From an uncultured Brevundimonas sp. (lineage in GTDB: Bacteria; Pseudomonadota; Alphaproteobacteria; Caulobacterales; Caulobacteraceae): a stretch of 6,519 nt of DNA. Position 1 is the stretch's first letter, and the number at the start of each line of letters is the position of its first letter. The DNA lies in NCBI GenBank assembly GCA_946481405.1, contig CAMLNY010000068.1, forward strand, positions 1-6,519, in the 5' to 3' direction. The notes beneath the pieces are model-generated. The model saw nothing but the letters and a program-made list of their open reading frames with translations, was not told where the DNA came from and made no database searches. This document shows, one piece after another, positions 1-5,791 of the stretch. Both the position numbers and the translations under genes were made by a program.

Positions 1-591
1 GTTCAGGAAGTTGGACGCCTCCTGCAGCGTCGAGGGCGTGACCCCCGCCGCCAGAGGCATCAGCCGGTTCTCCACCGACCCGTCGTCGGCGACCAGCACC
101 GCCAGCGCCTGACCCGAGCCCAGCGCGACGAACTCCACATGTTTGACCCCGGCGTCGCGCACAGGGCTGGCCACGATCCCGGCCCCGCCCGCCAGGCCGG
201 ACAAGAGCGCCGAGGCCTCGTTCAGCGCCTCCTCGAAGCCGCGCCCACGTCCGGCCAGACGCGAGTCGATCTCGCGCCGCTCCTCCTGACCAACGTCGCC
301 GATCTCCAGCAGGCCGTCGACGAACAGTCTCAGGCCCGCATGCGTCGGGATCCGCCCCGCCGAGGTGTGGGGCGCGGCCAGCAGCCCCGCCAGCGTCAGG
401 TCCTGCATCGTGTTGCGGATCGAGGCGGGCGACAGGGCGACCCCGCCCCGCGACACCGTCCGGGACCCCACGGGCTCCCCGGTTTCCAGATAGGTCTCGA
501 CCACGCTGCGGAAGATGTCACGCGCGCGCTGGTCCAGCCCGGTCAGTCCGGCGTAGGGCGGCGCCATCAAGGGGCTTAGCGGCGGCCTCAT
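1..591 (-). CDS. hrcA: Heat-inducible transcription repressor HrcA, N-terminal part (runs off the left edge)
   Basis: HrcA is a cytoplasmic DNA-binding repressor that sits on CIRCE elements upstream of chaperonin genes and needs GroEL for activity. The window holds 197 codons of a protein usually near 340-360 residues; the C-terminal part is beyond base 1. The N-terminal winged-helix region is clear: [12 protein letters not shown] (residues 36-47), [13 protein letters not shown] (53-65), then [19 protein letters not shown] (74-92), the family signature. The GAF-like domain begins around residue 125. I start at the ATG at 591-589, whose first bases overlap the TGA of the upstream acetyltransferase (ATGA), suggesting translational coupling. 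The ATG at 567, residue 9, is an in-frame alternative and would remove a Pro-rich stretch not typical of the family. In Caulobacter hrcA is followed by grpE, which would lie outside the window. No CIRCE repeat is visible here. Confidence 0.96.
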   Translation of the reverse strand, partial: MRPPLSPLMAPPYAGLTGLDQRARDIFRSVVETYLETGEPVGSRTVSRGGVALSPASIRNTMQDLTLAGLLAAPHTSAGRIPTHAGLRLFVDGLLEIGDVGQEERREIDSRLAGRGRGFEEALNEASALLSGLAGGAGIVASPVRDAGVKHVEFVALGSGQALAVLVADDGSVENRLMPLAAGVTPSTLQEASNFLN

Positions 592-1142
592 GACCGGCTC
601 TCCCAGTCGGCGCGCGTGAGCCGGTGCACCAGACAGTCGTCCTCCTCGAACATCCGCCGGCCTTCGACCGCGAACCCCAGCCGCTGGTAGAAGCGGTGCG
701 CGGCCGTATTCGAGTTCAAGGGGTCGATCACGACGGCCGTCACCTGGGGCGCGGCGAAGCATTCATCGATGATCTGCGTCATCATCAACGTCCCAACGCC
801 CCGGTTGAGCCAGTCGGCCGGTCCGATCCAGATGTCGATGGCCCGGAGATTCGGTTCGATCTCGCCCCAGTAATGGCTGGGCTCCGTGTGCGGGTCGCAG
901 ACGGCCAGCACCCCGACCGGCTCCCCGTTCGCCTCAGCGATCCGGTAGTCCAGCTCACAAGCCGAATTGGCCAGTTCGTCGGTCCAGTCGGGTCCGTCGA
1001 ACGCGACCTCCATCAAGGGATTGTCGCTCGAACAGGCGATCACATGCGGCTCGCGGTCCCAGGCGGCCAGCATCGCGGCGTCGGCGACCGTGGCGGGGCG
1101 CAGGACGACCTCGATCTTGCTGTCAGGGGGATACAGGCTCAC
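588..1142 (-). CDS. GNAT family N-acetyltransferase, similar in layout to AAC(6')-Ib/IucB-type enzymes
   Basis: This is a predicted soluble acetyl-CoA-dependent N-acetyltransferase of 184 residues. The acetyl-CoA pyrophosphate-binding loop is WLNRGVGT (residues 111-118, R-G-x-G type). It is followed by the C-terminal motif [18 protein letters not shown] (140-157). The order RPAT at the N-terminus, AIDIWIG, RGVGT, DP-x-N-x-x-A, GF recalls the aminoglycoside 6'-acetyltransferase/IucB branch of the superfamily. The true substrate cannot be read from sequence, and I would not call it a resistance gene. The start is GTG at 1142-1140. No upstream in-frame start is available, and the next candidate, Met24, would cut into the first conserved strand. 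A purine-rich GAAAGG abuts the GTG with no spacing, so initiation is unusual. The stop overlaps the hrcA start, so the two are probably one transcript. It is divergent from rph, with 53 bases between the starts. Confidence 0.9.
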   Translation of the reverse strand: MSLYPPDSKIEVVLRPATVADAAMLAAWDREPHVIACSSDNPLMEVAFDGPDWTDELANSACELDYRIAEANGEPVGVLAVCDPHTEPSHYWGEIEPNLRAIDIWIGPADWLNRGVGTLMMTQIIDECFAAPQVTAVVIDPLNSNTAAHRFYQRLGFAVEGRRMFEEDDCLVHRLTRADWESRS

Positions 1143-1148
1143 CCTTTC

Positions 1149-1177
1149 AGGATAAGCAGCCGGGCTCGATCCGCCAA
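1149..1177 (-). promoter_or_regulatory. Candidate promoter for the acetyltransferase-hrcA transcript
   Basis: Reading the minus strand, TTGGCG (1177-1172) is followed after exactly 17 bases by TATCCT (1154-1149). Each box matches four of six bases of the housekeeping consensus. Transcription would then start near base 1142, on or next to the GTG start codon, giving a leaderless or nearly leaderless mRNA. This would fit the absence of a properly spaced Shine-Dalgarno sequence. The boxes are weak and the call rests on spacing and position only. Confidence 0.25.
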
Positions 1178-1195
1178 CGTCTTCAGGATGCCCGC

Positions 1196-1930
1196 ATGCG
1201 CCCCTCCGAACGCACCCCCGACCAGCTCCGCACCGTGTCGCTGGAAACGGGCGTCAACCGCTACGCTGAGGGCTCCTGCCTGGTGACCTTCGGCCATACG
1301 AAGGTTCTGGTCACCGCCTCGGTCGAGGAGAATGTGCCCGGCTGGATGCGCGGCAAGGGAGCCGGCTGGGTCACGGCGGAATACGGCATGCTGCCCCGCG
1401 CCACCCACACCCGCGGCCGCCGCGAGGCCGCCGCCGGGAAACAGACGGGTCGGACCCAGGAAATCCAGCGCCTGATCGGCCGCTCGCTGCGCGCCGTGGT
1501 CGACCTGAAGGCGCTGGGCGAGCGTCAGGTCGTGGTCGACTGCGACGTCATCCAGGCCGACGGCGGCACCCGCACCGCCTCAATCACCGGCGCCTGGGTC
1601 GCGATGGCGACGGCGCTGGGCTATCTGCGCGCCGAGGGGGTGCTGAAGGCCGATCCGATCCTCGATCAGGTCGCCGCCATCTCCTGCGGCGTCTTCAACG
1701 ACACCCCGGTGCTGGACCTCGACTACGAGGAGGATTCCAACGCCGAGGCCGACGGCAATTTCGTGCTGACCGGCTCGGGAACGATCGTCGAGATCCAGGC
1801 GACGGGCGAGAAGCGCGGCTTCTCCCGCACCGAGTTCGACCGCCTGTTCCAGCTGGCGGAAGGCGGCTGCCGCGACCTGTTCGCCCTGCAGAAGGCGGCT
1901 GTCGACGCCGCCCTCGCGCGTCAGGCGTAG
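1196..1930 (+). CDS. rph: Ribonuclease PH (tRNA nucleotidyltransferase)
   Basis: RNase PH is a phosphate-dependent 3'-5' exoribonuclease that trims the 3' ends of tRNA precursors and other stable RNAs; it works as a ring of six subunits in the cytoplasm. The 244-residue length is normal for the family (about 238-250). It begins with the usual MRPS-R start and has [16 protein letters not shown] (58-73). The phosphate-binding residues Arg86 (in [11 protein letters not shown]) and Thr125-Arg126 (in [13 protein letters not shown]) are present. The acidic metal-site pair is Asp180 and Asp186 in the EEDSNAEAD stretch. All key residues look intact. The start ATG has AGGA at 1185-1188, seven bases upstream. 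It is divergent from the acetyltransferase-hrcA pair, the rph/hrcA head-to-head arrangement seen in many Alphaproteobacteria. There is no clear terminator after its TAG, so readthrough into the lipoprotein gene 66 bases downstream is possible. Confidence 0.99.
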   Translation: MRPSERTPDQLRTVSLETGVNRYAEGSCLVTFGHTKVLVTASVEENVPGWMRGKGAGWVTAEYGMLPRATHTRGRREAAAGKQTGRTQEIQRLIGRSLRAVVDLKALGERQVVVDCDVIQADGGTRTASITGAWVAMATALGYLRAEGVLKADPILDQVAAISCGVFNDTPVLDLDYEEDSNAEADGNFVLTGSGTIVEIQATGEKRGFSRTEFDRLFQLAEGGCRDLFALQKAAVDAALARQA

Positions 1931-1996
1931 CGGGGTTCCCTGAAGCGGCGAACAGGGTCATCGTCACGCTTTCCCGATCGATCCGGAGACGCCGCC

Positions 1997-2377
1997 ATGG
2001 TCCGTGTTCCCGCCTCCCTCGCCCTGATCGCCGCCCTGGCGGTGGCCGCCTGCGGCTCGCCCGAGACGCCCGCCGCCGAACAGACCACGGCCGCCGAGCC
2101 TGCGGCCGAACAGGCGCCGATCATGCCCGACGACGCGCCCCCGCAGGAAGAGGGCCCGATGGAGGGCGAACAGCTCGGCGCCGCCGACCGGACCTGCACC
2201 GACGCGATCGGCGCGGCCGCCGCGACCCGTCTGGCGGAGCGCTGCACCATGGTCAGCCCGGCCAGTCACCCGCCGTGCAACCCCGACAACGCCTGCGCCC
2301 TGATCCAGGACGAGATCGACCGCAGCTGCGCCATGTACGGGCCCGGCGAGACCAGGCCGGCGGAGTGCAGCGCCTGA
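1997..2377 (+). CDS. Small secreted lipoprotein with six cysteines, unknown function
   Basis: I do not recognise this 126-residue protein as a named family. It has a clear lipoprotein signal peptide: a short N-region with Arg3, a hydrophobic stretch (residues 5-18) and a lipobox VAAC with the lipidated cysteine at 19. Gly at +2 gives no inner-membrane retention signal, so an outer-membrane location is the default inference. Residues 20-62 form an acidic Ala/Pro/Glu-rich linker, probably disordered. The C-terminal part (64-126) carries six cysteines (67, 83, 94, 100, 111, 124), enough for three periplasmic disulfides. The start ATG is preceded by GGAG at 1985-1988, eight bases upstream. Codon use is in line with its neighbours. 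It lies between rph and the YcxB-like gene, overlapping the latter by 13 bases if that gene starts at its GTG. It may be restricted to Caulobacterales, but this needs a search. Confidence 0.82.
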   Translation: MVRVPASLALIAALAVAACGSPETPAAEQTTAAEPAAEQAPIMPDDAPPQEEGPMEGEQLGAADRTCTDAIGAAAATRLAERCTMVSPASHPPCNPDNACALIQDEIDRSCAMYGPGETRPAECSA

Positions 2378-2979
2378 TCGGGGACGACGCATCGCACGAA
2401 ATCGTCGTCACCGTTCCGGGCGTCGTGCTCGAGCCCGGCGAAGTGATCTTCGACAGCGGGATGCGGATCGATCTGACGCCGCCGAAGTGGCTGCTGATCG
2501 CCGTGCCGGTCGCCGTCGGCGCGACGATGTCGTTGTTGAAGCTGTCTGTTTCAGTTCTGTGGTCGGGGCTCGCCGTCATTCTGGTCGGGCTCGCTCTCGC
2601 GGCCGGGCTGTGGCGGCTCTGGAGACTGCGGGAGGACCGGACCCGCCACGACCATGCGCAGACCCGGTTCGGGGGTCAGGCGCTGGACTGGCGGTTGGAC
2701 GAGACCGAAATCCGCCAGACCGGCCCCTTCCTCGACATCGCCGCGCCATGGTCAGCCTTCGTCCATGTGCTGGACCAGCCCCACGCCTTCGTGTTCATCC
2801 TGTCGAGATCGACGGTGATGATCCTGCCCCGTCGTCTCCTGTCCGAAGCGCAGCAGGCGGACGTCCGCGTCCTGATCGACCGCGCCCGTGACCGTGGCCT
2901 GATTGGCGACATGCCGGCCGACCTGACGCCCTCCTGGGATTTGATCCGGGACGGCGTGCGCGAACGCTACAGCGCATAG
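2365..2979 (+). CDS. Two-helix membrane protein, YcxB-like family
   Basis: This is a predicted inner-membrane protein of 204 residues when started at GTG 2365. Two hydrophobic segments follow Lys41: about residues 42-58 and 64-83. They end in a basic/aromatic anchor (WRLWRLRED). After them comes a soluble C-terminal domain with a flow typical of YcxB-like proteins: a strand reading LDETEIRQTG (111-120), then PWSAFVHVLDQPHAFVF (128-144), then TVMILPRRLLSEAQQADVRVL (150-170), ending near residue 204. The function of this family is not established. Start choice: the frame is open back to ATG 2275, but that would overlap the lipoprotein gene by about 100 bases and encode an Arg-rich stretch that looks like a shadow frame. 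GTG 2365 has AGG eight bases upstream. ATG 2461 is a shorter alternative that would drop the first strand. It converges on pnp, with the terminator hairpin starting five bases after its TAG. Confidence 0.78.
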   Translation: MQRLIGDDASHEIVVTVPGVVLEPGEVIFDSGMRIDLTPPKWLLIAVPVAVGATMSLLKLSVSVLWSGLAVILVGLALAAGLWRLWRLREDRTRHDHAQTRFGGQALDWRLDETEIRQTGPFLDIAAPWSAFVHVLDQPHAFVFILSRSTVMILPRRLLSEAQQADVRVLIDRARDRGLIGDMPADLTPSWDLIRDGVRERYSA

Positions 2980-2980
2980 C

Positions 2981-3008
2981 AAAAGGCCCCGCTGTTTCCA
3001 GCGGGGCC
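2981..3008 (-). terminator. Intrinsic terminator of pnp, between convergent genes
   Basis: A perfect 10-base-pair GC-rich stem, GGCCCCGCTG (2985-2994) with CAGCGGGGCC (2999-3008), closes a four-base loop. On the minus strand the stem is followed by TTTT (2984-2981), so it is oriented to end the pnp transcript, whose stop lies 27 bases before the stem. On the plus strand there is no T-run after the stem. The hairpin starts just after the YcxB-like gene's stop and may still block or stabilise that transcript's 3' end. Confidence 0.87.
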
Positions 3009-3035
3009 CCGTCCGTTCAGCGCTGACGCCGAACC

Positions 3036-5270
3036 CTAGTCGCGGCGCGGACGACGACCGCGGTCACCGCCGCCGCCTTCGCGCTTCTTGCCGCCGCCGC
3101 CGGTGTCTTCCGTCAGGGGCGGCTCACCCCGTTCGGCCCGCTCGGCGTTGATCTTGTCGGTGATGTCCTCGCCGGTGGTCTGGTCGACGACCTTCATCGA
3201 CAGCTTGGTCTTGCCGCGGTCGTCGAAGCCCAGGAACTTGACCTTGACCTCTTGACCCTCGCTCAGCACGTCCGCCGGGTTGGCGACGCGTTCCAGCGAG
3301 ATTTGCGACACGTGGACCAGACCGTCCTTGGCGCCGAAGAAGTTCACGAAGGCGCCGAAGTCGACGACCTTCACGACCTTGCCGGAGTAGATCATGCCGG
3401 GCTCGGGCTCGGACACGATCGACGAGATCCAGTTCTTGGCGGCGTCGATCTTCTCCTGCTCGGAAGCAGCGATCTTCACCGTCCCGTCGTCCTCGATGTT
3501 GATCTTGGCGCCGGTCTTTTCGACGATCTCGCGGATGATCTTGCCGCCGGTGCCGATGACGTCGCGGATCTTGTCGACCGGAACCTTGATCGACTCGATC
3601 TTGGGCGCGAACTCACCCAGCTCAGTGCGGGCGCCGTCGATGGCCTTGTCCATCTCGTCGAGGATGTGCAGGCGGCCGGCCGAAGCCTGGGCGATCGCCT
3701 TCTTCATGATCTCCTCGGTGATGCCGGCGACCTTGATGTCCATCTGCAGCGAGGTGATGCCGTCACGGGTGCCGGCGACCTTGAAGTCCATGTCGCCCAG
3801 GTGATCTTCGTCACCCAGGATGTCCGACAGGATGGCGAACTCGCCCGACGGCTCCAGGATCAGGCCCATGGCGATGCCCGAGACGGGCTTCTTCAGGGGC
3901 ACGCCGGCGTCCATCAGGGCCAGCGACGAACCGCAGACCGTGGCCATCGAGGACGAGCCGTTCGACTCGGTGATCTCCGACACCAGACGGATCGTGTAGG
4001 GGAAGTCCTCCGACGACGGCAGCATCGGACGGATGGCCCGCCAAGCCAGCTTGCCGTGGCCGATTTCACGACGGCCCGCACCGCCCATACGACCGGTCTC
4101 GCCGACCGAGTAGGGAGGGAAGTTGTAGTGCAGGAGGAACTTCTCCTTGTACGTCCCGGTCAGGGCATCGATGTACTGCTCGTCCTCGCCGGTGCCGAGG
4201 GTCGCGACGACGATGGCCTGGGTCTCACCACGGGTGAACAGGGCCGAACCGTGGGTGCGCGGGAAGACGCCGACTTCCGAGACGATCGACCGGACCTTGT
4301 CCAGTGCGCGGCCGTCGACGCGGTGACCGTTGTCGATGATGTCGCGACGCAGGACGTGGGCTTCGCATTCCTTGAAGGCGGTCGAGAATTTGGCCGGCTC
4401 GACGCCGTCCGGGTTCTCGTCGGTCTTCACCAGGGCTTCGGCGGCCTTCTTCTTGGCGGCACCGACCGCGGCGTGGCGGTCATGCTTGGCGACATGGGTG
4501 TAGGCGGCCTTGATGTCCTCGCCGACCAGCGACTGGATCGAGGTTACGACGTCCGAGTGATCCTCGGCGGTGAAGTCGAAGGGCTCCTTGGCGGCGTGCT
4601 CGGCCAGCTCGATGATGGCCTCGATGACCGGCTGCATGCCCTTGTGAGCGAACATCAGGGCTTCGAGGAAAGTCTCTTCCGACAGTTCCTTGGCTTCCGA
4701 TTCCACCATCATCAGGGCGTCGGACGTACCGGCGACCACAAGGTCCAGAGCCGAGTCGTTCAACTGGTCGATGGTCGGGTTCAGGACCAGCTCGCCGTCG
4801 ATGTAGCCGACGCGCGCGCCGCCGATCGGGCCCATGAAGGGCACGCCCGAGATGGTCAGGGCGGCCGAGGTGGCGACCATGGCCAGGACGTCCGGATCGT
4901 TTTCCAGATCGTGCTGCAGGACGGTAACGACGACCTGGGTCTCGTTCTTGAAGCCCTTGACGAACAGCGGGCGGATCGGGCGGTCGATCAGGCGGGAGAC
5001 AAGGGTCTCTTTCTCGGTCGGACGGCCTTCACGCTTGAAGTAGCCGCCCGGGATCTTGCCGGCGGCGAAGGTCTTTTCCTGGTAGTTGACGGTCAGCGGG
5101 AAGAAATCCAGGCCCGGCTTGGGCGCGCGACCGTAGACGACGGTGGCGAGGACGACGGTCTCGCCGTAGGTGGCCAGAACGGCGCCGTCGGCCTGGCGGG
5201 CGATGCGGCCCGTTTCCAGGGTCAGCGGGCGGCCGGCCCAGTCGATCGTCTTGCGTTTGATATCGAACAT
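3036..5270 (-). CDS. pnp: Polyribonucleotide nucleotidyltransferase (PNPase)
   Basis: PNPase is the phosphate-dependent 3'-5' exoribonuclease of bacterial mRNA decay; it acts as a trimeric ring and in Caulobacter joins the RNase E degradosome. The 744-residue protein is complete. Domains in order: first RNase PH-like domain (about 1-225, with the [11 protein letters not shown] and REGRPTEKE motifs); alpha-helical linker (about 240-310); second RNase PH-like domain (about 315-550); KH domain with a GTGG loop at 573-576; S1 domain (about 623-693). Active-site residues are present: the SSS phosphate loop (439-441), and Asp489, Asp495 and Lys497 in [11 protein letters not shown], aligned by me to E. 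coli Asp486, Asp492 and Lys494. E. coli PNPase is 711 residues. Most of the extra length is a C-terminal tail (694-744) ending in a Gly/Lys/Arg-rich stretch. The ATG start has only a poor Shine-Dalgarno match. rpsO lies 238 bases upstream. Confidence 0.99.
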   Translation of the reverse strand: MFDIKRKTIDWAGRPLTLETGRIARQADGAVLATYGETVVLATVVYGRAPKPGLDFFPLTVNYQEKTFAAGKIPGGYFKREGRPTEKETLVSRLIDRPIRPLFVKGFKNETQVVVTVLQHDLENDPDVLAMVATSAALTISGVPFMGPIGGARVGYIDGELVLNPTIDQLNDSALDLVVAGTSDALMMVESEAKELSEETFLEALMFAHKGMQPVIEAIIELAEHAAKEPFDFTAEDHSDVVTSIQSLVGEDIKAAYTHVAKHDRHAAVGAAKKKAAEALVKTDENPDGVEPAKFSTAFKECEAHVLRRDIIDNGHRVDGRALDKVRSIVSEVGVFPRTHGSALFTRGETQAIVVATLGTGEDEQYIDALTGTYKEKFLLHYNFPPYSVGETGRMGGAGRREIGHGKLAWRAIRPMLPSSEDFPYTIRLVSEITESNGSSSMATVCGSSLALMDAGVPLKKPVSGIAMGLILEPSGEFAILSDILGDEDHLGDMDFKVAGTRDGITSLQMDIKVAGITEEIMKKAIAQASAGRLHILDEMDKAIDGARTELGEFAPKIESIKVPVDKIRDVIGTGGKIIREIVEKTGAKINIEDDGTVKIAASEQEKIDAAKNWISSIVSEPEPGMIYSGKVVKVVDFGAFVNFFGAKDGLVHVSQISLERVANPADVLSEGQEVKVKFLGFDDRGKTKLSMKVVDQTTGEDITDKINAERAERGEPPLTEDTGGGGKKREGGGGDRGRRPRRD

Positions 5271-5459
5271 TTTCGTCTTTCATGTCCCGGTGGCGGATTC
5301 CACGCGGGGTCCCATCAGTGGGTGGAGCGTCGGGCGTTCAGTCCTTCGATCCATGGGCGGCCGCGCCATCGCGGAACGCCCGGGAAGATGAGGACCGCTT
5401 TGGCCCTCGCGTCTGCGCCGTACTTCCGGCGGCGCGCCGGTGGTCGTTATGTACGGAAA
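5271..5459 (-). promoter_or_regulatory. pnp leader / rpsO-pnp intergenic region
   Basis: This is the largest gap in the window: 238 bases between rpsO and pnp, of which this part follows the post-rpsO hairpin. In enterobacteria the equivalent gap holds the pnp promoter and the RNase III-processed leader hairpin through which PNPase represses itself, so a regulatory role is a fair inference. I see two possible RNA structures: a small CCGGCG/CGCCGG hairpin at 5426-5440 and a larger stem-loop at 5331-5382. I could not recognise a convincing -35/-10 pair, and no credible small ORF is present. Confidence 0.4.
5331..5382 (-). promoter_or_regulatory. Putative stem-loop in the pnp leader
   Basis: A perfect nine-base inverted repeat, CGGGCGTTC (5331-5339) and GAACGCCCG (5374-5382), encloses 34 bases. 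These can themselves fold: in the RNA sense, CGATGGCG pairs with CGCC and ATCG around a CGGC loop with a five-base bulge. The predicted structure ends about 60 bases before the pnp start codon. Its placement matches where an autoregulatory or RNase III-cleaved hairpin would sit, but GC-rich DNA makes chance repeats common. Confidence 0.4.
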
Positions 5460-5484
5460 GAGGCGCGGACATGGCCCGCGCCTC
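5455..5484 (-). terminator. Hairpin after rpsO, possible partial terminator
   Basis: A perfect nine-base-pair stem, GAGGCGCGG (5460-5468) with CCGCGCCTC (5476-5484), has a seven-base loop. In the transcript direction (minus strand) it begins 24 bases after the rpsO stop and is followed by TTTCC, a short T-run. It could act as a leaky terminator or as a 3'-end stabiliser and processing site between rpsO and pnp, comparable in position to the rpsO terminator of E. coli. Confidence 0.55.
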
Positions 5485-5508
5485 GAAACTGTTTCCGCGT
5501 CCCCGGCC

Positions 5509-5778
5509 TTAGCGGCGCAGGTTCAGCTTGGTGATGAGGGCGGTGTAACGCTCCTTATCGACCTTGTTCAGGTGGTCCAGAAGGCGACGACGCTGCGAGA
5601 CCATCTTGAGCAGGCCGCGACGCGAGTGGTTGTCCTTCTTGTGGGTCTTGAAGTGCTCGGTCAGGTTGGCGATGCGTTCCGACAGGATCGCGACCTGGAC
5701 CTCGGCCGAGCCGGTGTCGCCCGACGAGCGAGCGTTGTCGTTGATGACTTCCTGCTTGCGTTCAGCAGTGATCGACAT
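5509..5778 (-). CDS. rpsO: 30S ribosomal protein S15 (uS15)
   Basis: uS15 is a primary binding protein of the 16S rRNA central domain, needed for assembly of the small-subunit platform, and contributes to bridge contacts with the large subunit. The 89-residue length is the family norm. The conserved core is obvious: [15 protein letters not shown] (22-36), [20 protein letters not shown] (38-57), and the basic QRRRLLDHL (62-70) ahead of the LNLRR end. The start is ATG 5778-5776 with a near-perfect AAGGAG Shine-Dalgarno sequence seven bases upstream, so translation should be strong. It lies 11 bases downstream of the truB stop in the conserved truB-rpsO-pnp order. In E. coli S15 represses its own translation through a structure in its leader; the short coupled leader here leaves little room for the same mechanism. 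Confidence 0.99.
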   Translation of the reverse strand: MSITAERKQEVINDNARSSGDTGSAEVQVAILSERIANLTEHFKTHKKDNHSRRGLLKMVSQRRRLLDHLNKVDKERYTALITKLNLRR

Positions 5779-5785
5779 CGGTATG

Positions 5786-5791
5786 CTCCTT
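5786..5791 (-). promoter_or_regulatory. rpsO ribosome binding site overlapping the truB stop codon
   Basis: AAGGAG reads on the minus strand from 5791 to 5786, seven bases ahead of the rpsO ATG. Its first two bases are the last two of the truB TAA stop (5792-5790). A ribosome ending truB would finish on the rpsO binding site, which favours coupled translation of the two genes. Confidence 0.85.

Noticed and set aside
1143..1195. Search for a CIRCE element (TTAGCACTC-N9-GAGTGCTAA) between the acetyltransferase and rph
   Set aside because: Nothing resembling either arm is present, so hrcA autorepression through CIRCE is not supported here.
139..1286. Plus-strand open frames at 139-579 and 624-1286
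   Set aside because: They lie opposite hrcA and the acetyltransferase, are rich in Arg/Gly/Pro/His, and show no domain; the minus-strand frames are clearly the genes.
1938..1957. CCCTG ... CAGGG inverted repeat after rph
   Set aside because: Only five base pairs with a ten-base loop and no T-run on either strand; not a credible terminator.
1695..2392. Minus-strand open frames opposite the end of rph and the lipoprotein gene
   Set aside because: Arg/Gly/Ala-rich shadow translations. The plus-strand lipoprotein has a signal peptide, lipobox and ribosome binding site, which the shadows lack.
3064..3110. GCC/CCG trinucleotide repeats
   Set aside because: They encode the Gly4 blocks of the PNPase tail and reflect GC-rich glycine codons, not a separate repeat element.
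5271..5455. A -35/-10 promoter for pnp
   Set aside because: No pair with acceptable match and spacing could be found by eye; calling one would be guesswork.
3252..5534. 760-codon plus-strand open frame antisense to pnp
   Set aside because: It is the mirror of pnp codon bias in GC-rich DNA: low-complexity Asp/Gly/Leu/Arg/Val composition, no recognisable domain, and it continues past pnp only through the intergenic gap.
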